From positions 479,012,530 to 479,076,529 of the forward strand of contig NC_057800.1 in assembly GCF_018294505.1 (NCBI RefSeq): a stretch of DNA of 64,000 nt, given 5' to 3'. This DNA comes from Triticum aestivum. Lineage: Eukaryota > Streptophyta > Magnoliopsida > Poales > Poaceae. The notes under the pieces were generated by a model, which was not told where the DNA came from, made no database searches, and saw nothing but the letters and a program-made list of their open reading frames with translations. Numbering within the stretch: position 1 is the first letter of the stretch; every line of letters starts with the position of its first letter. Positions 58,981-64,000 of the stretch are shown in pieces. Made by a program: the position numbers and the translations under genes.

Positions 58981-61751
58981 ATCTATCCTTGCTTTTATGC
59001 CTAGCTAGGGGCGTTAAACGATAGCGCTTGTTGGGAGGCAACCCAATTTTATTTTTATTCCTTGATTTTTGCTCCTGTTTAGTAATAAATAATTTATCTA
59101 GACTCTGTTTTGGTTGTGTTTTTTGTGTTTAATTAGTGTTTGTGCCAAGTAGAACCGTTGGGAAGACTTGGGGAAAGTCTTTTTAATCTTGCTGTAAAAA
59201 ACAGAAAATTTAGCGCTCACGAGAATTGCTGCCATTTTTTTTATTGAAGATGATTAATAGATAAATTCCTCACGTCCAGCAATTTATTTTAGAATTTTTG
59301 GGGTTCCAGAAGTTTTCGTTAGCTACAGATTACTATAGACTGTTCTCTTTTTGACATATTCTATTTTTCGTGTGTTGTTTGCTTATTTTGATGAATCTAT
59401 GGCTAGTAATGGAGTTTATAAACCATAGAGAAGTTGGAATACAGTAGGTTTAACACCAATATAAATAAATAATGAGTTCATTACAGTACCTTGAAGTGGT
59501 GTTTTGTTTTCTTTCGCTAACGGAGCTCACGAAGATTTTCTTTTAAGTTTTGTGTTGTGAAGTTTTCAAGTTTTGGGTAAAGATTTCATGGATTATGGAA
59601 CAAGGAGTGGCAAGAGCCTAAGCTTGGGGATGCCCAAGGCACCCCAAGGCAAATCCAAGGACACCAAAAAGCCTAAGCTTGGGGATGCCCTGAAAGGCAT
59701 CCCCTCTTTTGTCTTCGTTCATCGGTAACTTTACTTAGAGCTACATTTTTATTCACCACATGATATGTGTTTTGCTTGGAGCGTCTTGTATGATTTGAGT
59801 CTTTGCTTTTTAGTTTACCACAATCATACTTGCTGTACACACCTTTTGCTAGAGACACACATGCATTAGAATTTATTAGAATACTCTATGTGCTTCACTT
59901 ATATCTTTTGAGTTATATAGTTTTTGCTCTAGTGCTTCACTTATATCTTTTGGAGCACTGTGGTGGTTTTATTTTATAGATATAATTGATCTATCATGCT
60001 TCACTTATATTATTTTGAGAGTCCTTTAGAACCACATGGTAATTTGATTTTAGGCATAATAAAAACTTCCAAATAAGTGCACTGAATACTAAGAGAAGTT
60101 TGATACTTGATGATTGTTTTGAGATATGGAGATGGTGAAATTAGAGTCATGCTAGTTGAGTAGCTGTGAAATTGAGAAATACTTGTGTTGAAGTTTGTGA
60201 TTCCCGTAGCATGCACGTATGGTGAACCGTTATGTTATGAAATCGGAGCATGATTTATTTATTGATTGCCTTCCTTATGACTGGCGGTCGAGGACGAGCG
60301 ATGCTCTTTTCCTACCAATCTATCCCCTAGGAGCATGCGCGTAGTACTTTGTTTCGATAACTAATAGATTTTTGCAATAAGTATGTGAGTTCTTTATGAC
60401 TAACTGTTGAGTCCATGGATTATACGCACCCTCACCCTTCCACCATTGCTTGCCTCTCTAGTACCGTGCAACTTTCGCCGGTACCATAAACCCACCATAT
60501 ACCTTCCTCAAAACAGCCACCATACCTACCTATTATGGCATTTCCATAGCCATTCCGACATATATTTCCATGCAACCTTCCACCGTTCCGTTTGCTATGA
60601 CACGCTTCACCATTGTCATATTGCTTTGCATGATCATGTAGTTGACATCGTATTTGTGGCAAAGCCACCGTTCATAATTCTTTCATACATGTCACTCTTG
60701 ATTCATTCCATATCCGTGTACACCGCCGGAGGCATTCACATAGAGTCATATTTTGTTCTAAGTATTGAGTTGTAAGTAAAAAGAAGTGTGATGATCATCA
60801 TTATTAGACCATTGTCCCAGTGAGGAAAGGATGATGGAGACTATGATTCTCCCCACAAGTCGGGATGAGACTCTGGACAAAAAATAAAAAAAATAAAAAT
60901 AGAGAAAAGAGGCCAAAAGAAAAAAAGAAAGAAGGTCCAAATAAAAAAAGAGAGAAAAAGAGAGAAGGGACAATGATACTATCCTTTTTCCACACTTGTG
61001 CTTCAAAGCAGCACCATGATCTTCATGATAGAGAGTCTCCTATGTTGTCACTTTCATAAACTAGTGGGAATTTTACATTATAGAACTTGGCTTGTATAAT
61101 TCCAATGATGGGCTTCCTCAAATTGCCATAGGTCTTCGTGAGCAAGCAAGTTGGATGCAAACCCGCTTAGTTTCTTTTGTTGAGCTTTCATACACTCATA
61201 GCTCTAGTGCATCCGTTGCATGGCAATCCCTACTCACTCACATTGATATCTATTAATGGACATCTCCATAGCCCGTTGATACGCCTAGTTGATGTGAGAC
61301 TATCTTCTCCTTTTTGTCTTCTCCACAACCACCATTCTATTCCACCATAGTTCTATATCCATGGCTCACGCTCATATATTGCGTGAAGATTGAAAAAGTT
61401 TGAGAACATCAAAAGTATGAAACAATCGCTTGGCTTGTCATTAGGGTTGTGCATGATTTAATATTTTCTGTGATGAAGATAGAGCATAGCCAGACTATAT
61501 GATTTTGTAGAGATAACTTTCTTTAGCCATGTTATTTTGAGAAGGCATGATTGCTTAGTTAGTATGCTTGAAGTATTATTATTTCTATGTAAATATTAAA
61601 CTTTTATATTGAATCTTTCGGATCTGAACATTCATGCCACAATAAAGAAATATTACATTAAGAAATATGTTAGAAAGCATTCCACATCAAAAATTCTGTT
61701 TTTTATCATTTACCTACTCGAGGACGAGCAGGAATTAAGCTTGGGGATGCT
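58981..61751 (+). other. 3' non-coding internal region of element C
   Basis: 2.77 kb without coding. CCTAAGCTTGGGGATGCCC occurs twice (59619 and 59671), like the polypurine tract at 61736-61751. GTGCTTCACTTATATCTTTTG recurs near 59890 and 59934. A purine-rich A/G run covers 60870-60970. Known relatives also have a long spacer here. Confidence 0.7.
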
Positions 61752-63300
61752 TGTTATGTCTCCAACGTTTCTAAAAATTTTGATTGCTACATGCTATTAT
61801 ATTATCTATTTTGGATGTTAATGGGCTTTATTTTACACTTTTATATTATTTTTGGGACTAACCTATTAACCGGAGGCCCATCCCAAATTGTTGTTTTTGC
61901 CTATTTTAGTGTTTCATAGAAAAGGAATATCAAACGGAGTCCAAACGGAATGAAACCTTCAGGAGCGTGATTTTTGGAACAAACGTGGTCCAAGAGACTT
62001 GGAGTGGACGTCAAGCAATCAACGAGGCGATCACGAGGCAGGGGGCGCGCCCACCCCCTGGGCACACCCTCCACCCTCGTGGGCCCCTCGTTGATCCACC
62101 GGCGTACGTCTTCCTCTTGTACCTTGCAAACATCCAGGAGCACCATGAAACCCTATTTCCACCGCCGCAACCTTCTGTACCCAAGAGATCCCATCTTGGG
62201 GCCTTTTCTGGAGCTTCGCCGGTGGGGGCATTGATCACGGAGGGCCTCTACATCAACTCCATGGCCCCTCCGATGATGTGTGAGTAGTTTACTTCAGACC
62301 TTCGGGTCCATAGCTAGTAGCTAGATGGCTTCTTCTCTCTCTTTGGATCTCAATACAAAGTTCTCCTCGATTCTCTTGGAGATCTATTCGATGTAATCTT
62401 CTTTTGCGGTGTGTTTGTCGAGATCCGATGAATTGTGGGTTTATGATCAAGTCTATCTATGAACAATATTTGAATCTTCTCTAAATTCTTTTATGTATGA
62501 TTGGTTTATCTTTGTAAGTCTCTTTGAATTATCAGTTTGGTATGGCCTACTACATTGATCTTTCTTGCAATGGGAGAAGCGCTTAGCTTTGGGTTCAATC
62601 TTGCGGTGCTCGATCCCAGTGATAGAAAGGGAAACAACACGTATTGTATTGTTGCAATCGAGGATAACAAGATGGGGTTTACATCATATTGCATGAGTTT
62701 ATCCCTCTACATCATGTCATCTTGCTTAAGGCGTTACTCTGTTCTTATGAACTTAATACTCTAGATGCATGCTGCATAGCGGTCGATGTGTGGAGTAATA
62801 GTAGTAGATGCAGGCAGGAGTCAGTCTACTTGTCACGGACGTGATGCCTATATACATGATCATGCCTAGATATTCTCATAATTATTTGCTTTTCTATCAA
62901 TTGCTCGACGGTAATTTGTTCACCTACCGTAATACTTATGCTATCTTGAGAGAAGCCACTAGTGAAACCTATGGCCCCCACGTCTATTCTCCATCATATA
63001 AGTTTCCAATCTATTTTACTTTGCAATCTTTACTTTCAATCTATGTCATAAAAATAGCAAAAATATTTATCTTATTATTATCATCTCTATCAGATCTCAC
63101 TCTTGCAAGTGTCCGTGAAGGGATTGACAACCCCTTTATCGCATTGGTTGCGAGGTTCTTATTTGTTTGTGTAGGTACGAGGTGACTCGCGCGTGGTCTC
63201 CTACCTTGGTTCTCAAAAACTGAGGGAAATACTTACGCTACTTTGCTGCATCACCCTTTCCTCTTCAAGGGAAAACCAATGTAGTGCTCAAGAGGTAGCA
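61752..63300 (+). repeat. 3' LTR of element C
   Basis: It starts TGTTATGTCTCC (two changes from the TGATACGTCTCC of element A) and ends AAGAGGTAGCA at 63300, about 1.55 kb. It is collinear with element A's LTR in reverse. Confidence 0.9.
62031..62082. promoter_or_regulatory. GC hairpin in the 3' LTR of element C
   Basis: Arms CACGAGGCAGGGGGCGCGCC and CACCCTCCACCCTCGTGG, about 280 nt from the LTR start. The TATA box found downstream in element A is lost here. Confidence 0.65.
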
Positions 63301-63495
63301 GAGGGGCGAGAGCCCCTCCAAGATTGGATATGTCTCTCTGTCTCCTCTATTTTTGCACTCCAGATTCTGCCCTTTCACTGTTTCTTAAATTCCCGGAGAT
63401 CCATAACTCTGACTGGGCTGAAATTTTATCACGATTTCTATCCGGATATTGGATTTCTTGCGGCAAAAGAAGGGCACCAACCCCCTTACGGGGTG

Positions 63496-63552
63496 GCCAT
63501 GAGGGCCCAGGTCGAGCCTGACCCCCTGGGGTGCGCCCCCTGCCTCATGGCC
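63496..63552. promoter_or_regulatory. GC hairpin in solo LTR I
   Basis: Arms GGCCATGAGGGCCC and GCGCCCCCTGCCTCATGGCC, about 295 nt from the sense start of the LTR. Confidence 0.6.
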
Positions 63553-63955
63553 CCCTCGGGCATCATCTCGCGTTGATTGTTCTTCCCAAAAATCACATAT
63601 ATTTCAAAAAAATCTCCGTCAGTTTTTACCCCATTTGGACTCTGTTTGATATGGATTTTCTGCGAAACGAAAAACATGCAACAAACATGAACTGGCCACT
63701 GGGCACTGGATCAATATGTTTGTCCCCAAAAATAGTATAAAAAGTTGCCAAAAGTATATGAAAGTTGTATAATATTGGCATGGAACAATCAAAAATTATA
63801 GATACGACGGAGACGTATCAAACAGCTCCGTCGGAGCCCTAGATTGGTTCCGCCTCGTGGCGGCGGAGTTTCGTCTCGAAAGCTTGCTTATGATTTTTTC
63901 TTGGACAAAAGACCTCATGTAGCAGAAGATGGGAACATGAGGCCTGCCAGGGGGC

Positions 63956-64000
63956 CCACGAGGCAGGGGGCACGCCCAGGGGGGTAGGGCGCGCCCCCAC
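63956..64000. promoter_or_regulatory. GC hairpin in the second LTR of element F, cut by the window edge
   Basis: It starts CCACGAGGCAGGGGGCACGC and continues GCGCGCCCCCAC at the last base, as in the other F LTR at 50771-50825. Confidence 0.55.

Larger units (their letters stand above)
56635..63300 (+). mobile_element. Element C: Gypsy-type element related to A, gag-protease only
   Basis: Plus orientation. Only about 19 bp of the 5' LTR remain (ending GGTAGCA at 56653), then PBS, gag-protease, a long non-coding stretch, a polypurine tract (AAGCTTGGGGATGC) and a full 3' LTR. No RT, RNase H or integrase is present. The 3' border lies exactly at GGTAGCA (63300) in LTR I. The left flank shows no matching target duplication, so a deletion removed the 5' LTR and part of LTR I. 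Confidence 0.88.
55971..63820 (-). mobile_element. Solo LTR I, Gypsy type, inserted in the second LTR of element F
   Basis: It begins TGATAACCCACAAG at 55971 and ends GGAGACGTATCA at 63820, with a 5-bp duplication AACAG on both sides (55966-55970 and 63821-63825) and continuous F LTR beyond. Without element C it is about 1.18 kb (55971-56634 and 63301-63820), possibly shortened by deletion next to C. No internal region of its own is seen. Confidence 0.85.
25315..64000 (-). mobile_element. Element F: large Gypsy LTR retrotransposon containing most of the window's right half
   Basis: It is inserted in element D at 25315 (flank GGGGG) and read on the minus strand. The 3' LTR is 25315-51105, split by solo LTR G. 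The internal region is 51106-54654. The other LTR starts at 54655, is split by solo LTR I and runs off the window. The LTR reads TGATACGTCCATTTTGC at its sense start and ends CTTGTGGGTCATCA. The internal part keeps integrase but has lost PBS, gag, protease and RT. It resembles the abundant wheat Gypsy families with this LTR (WHAM/Sabrina group; name tentative). Confidence 0.85.
54655..64000 (-). repeat. Second LTR of element F, truncated and split (54655-55970 and 63826-64000)
   Basis: It starts about 60 bp into the first 352-bp unit, joined directly to integrase-upstream sequence at 54654/54655. It continues collinear with the 3' LTR to 55970, is split by solo LTR I and resumes at 63821-63826 to the window edge. 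The missing LTR tip, PBS, gag and RT mark one large deletion. Confidence 0.85.

Overview
This is plant nuclear DNA from a Triticeae grass, most likely wheat or Aegilops. The clearest sign is a full-length Copia element with Angela/BARE-type LTRs. Around it are large Gypsy elements whose LTRs begin TGATACGTC, a Gypsy type carrying an antisense PF04195 ORF, a CACTA transposon with long subterminal arrays, and a TA-flanked Stowaway MITE. Almost the whole window is nested repeats. I see no bacterial, viral or organellar sequence, no rRNA or tRNA gene and no CRISPR array.

Layout from the left. Positions 1-3142 are the 5' part of a minus-strand Gypsy element (A), inserted into the 5' LTR of a plus-strand Gypsy element (B, 3143-19589). 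B has a broken gag, no pol and a broken antisense ORF. An Angela Copia element (10518-18993) sits inside B. Positions 19590-23917 are the oldest exposed layer: the 3' end of an ORF cut by B, an ~84-bp tandem array, a decayed plus-strand ORF and a decayed minus-strand ORF with its own promoter. At 23918 a second B-type element (D, minus) begins. At 25315 D is interrupted by a large minus-strand Gypsy element (F) that runs beyond the right edge.

F holds everything to its right. Its 3' LTR (25315-51105) is split by a solo LTR (G, 26584-50506, TSD ATGAA). G is split by a 22,240-bp block (26697-48936) flanked by an exact 29-bp duplication. That block starts at a CACTA terminus. It carries the CACTA arrays, a LARD-like element with ~4-kb LTRs (E, 32521-39346, TSD GAAGC), a Mutator-type element (39490-40405, 10-bp TSD), an F-box-like pseudogene, one intact unrecognised 190-codon ORF, a Stowaway MITE and gene-like fragments against its right breakpoint. 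F's internal region (51106-54654) keeps integrase but has lost PBS, gag, protease and RT. F's other LTR (54655 to beyond the edge) is split by a solo LTR (I, 55971-63820, TSD AACAG), itself split by an element related to A (C, 56635-63300).

The nesting is up to six layers deep: host region, D, F, G, 22-kb block, E. Target-site duplications prove the G, E, I and Mutator insertions directly. No element here looks autonomous, because every gag or pol frame I followed is broken. The points most worth a second look are the 22-kb block with its 29-bp duplication, a GC-rich hairpin at a constant place in the U3 of five LTR copies from at least four families, TATA-containing promoters in front of both antisense PF04195 ORFs, and the intact ORF at 42468-43040. 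Retrotransposon family names other than Angela are tentative, as no database search was possible.
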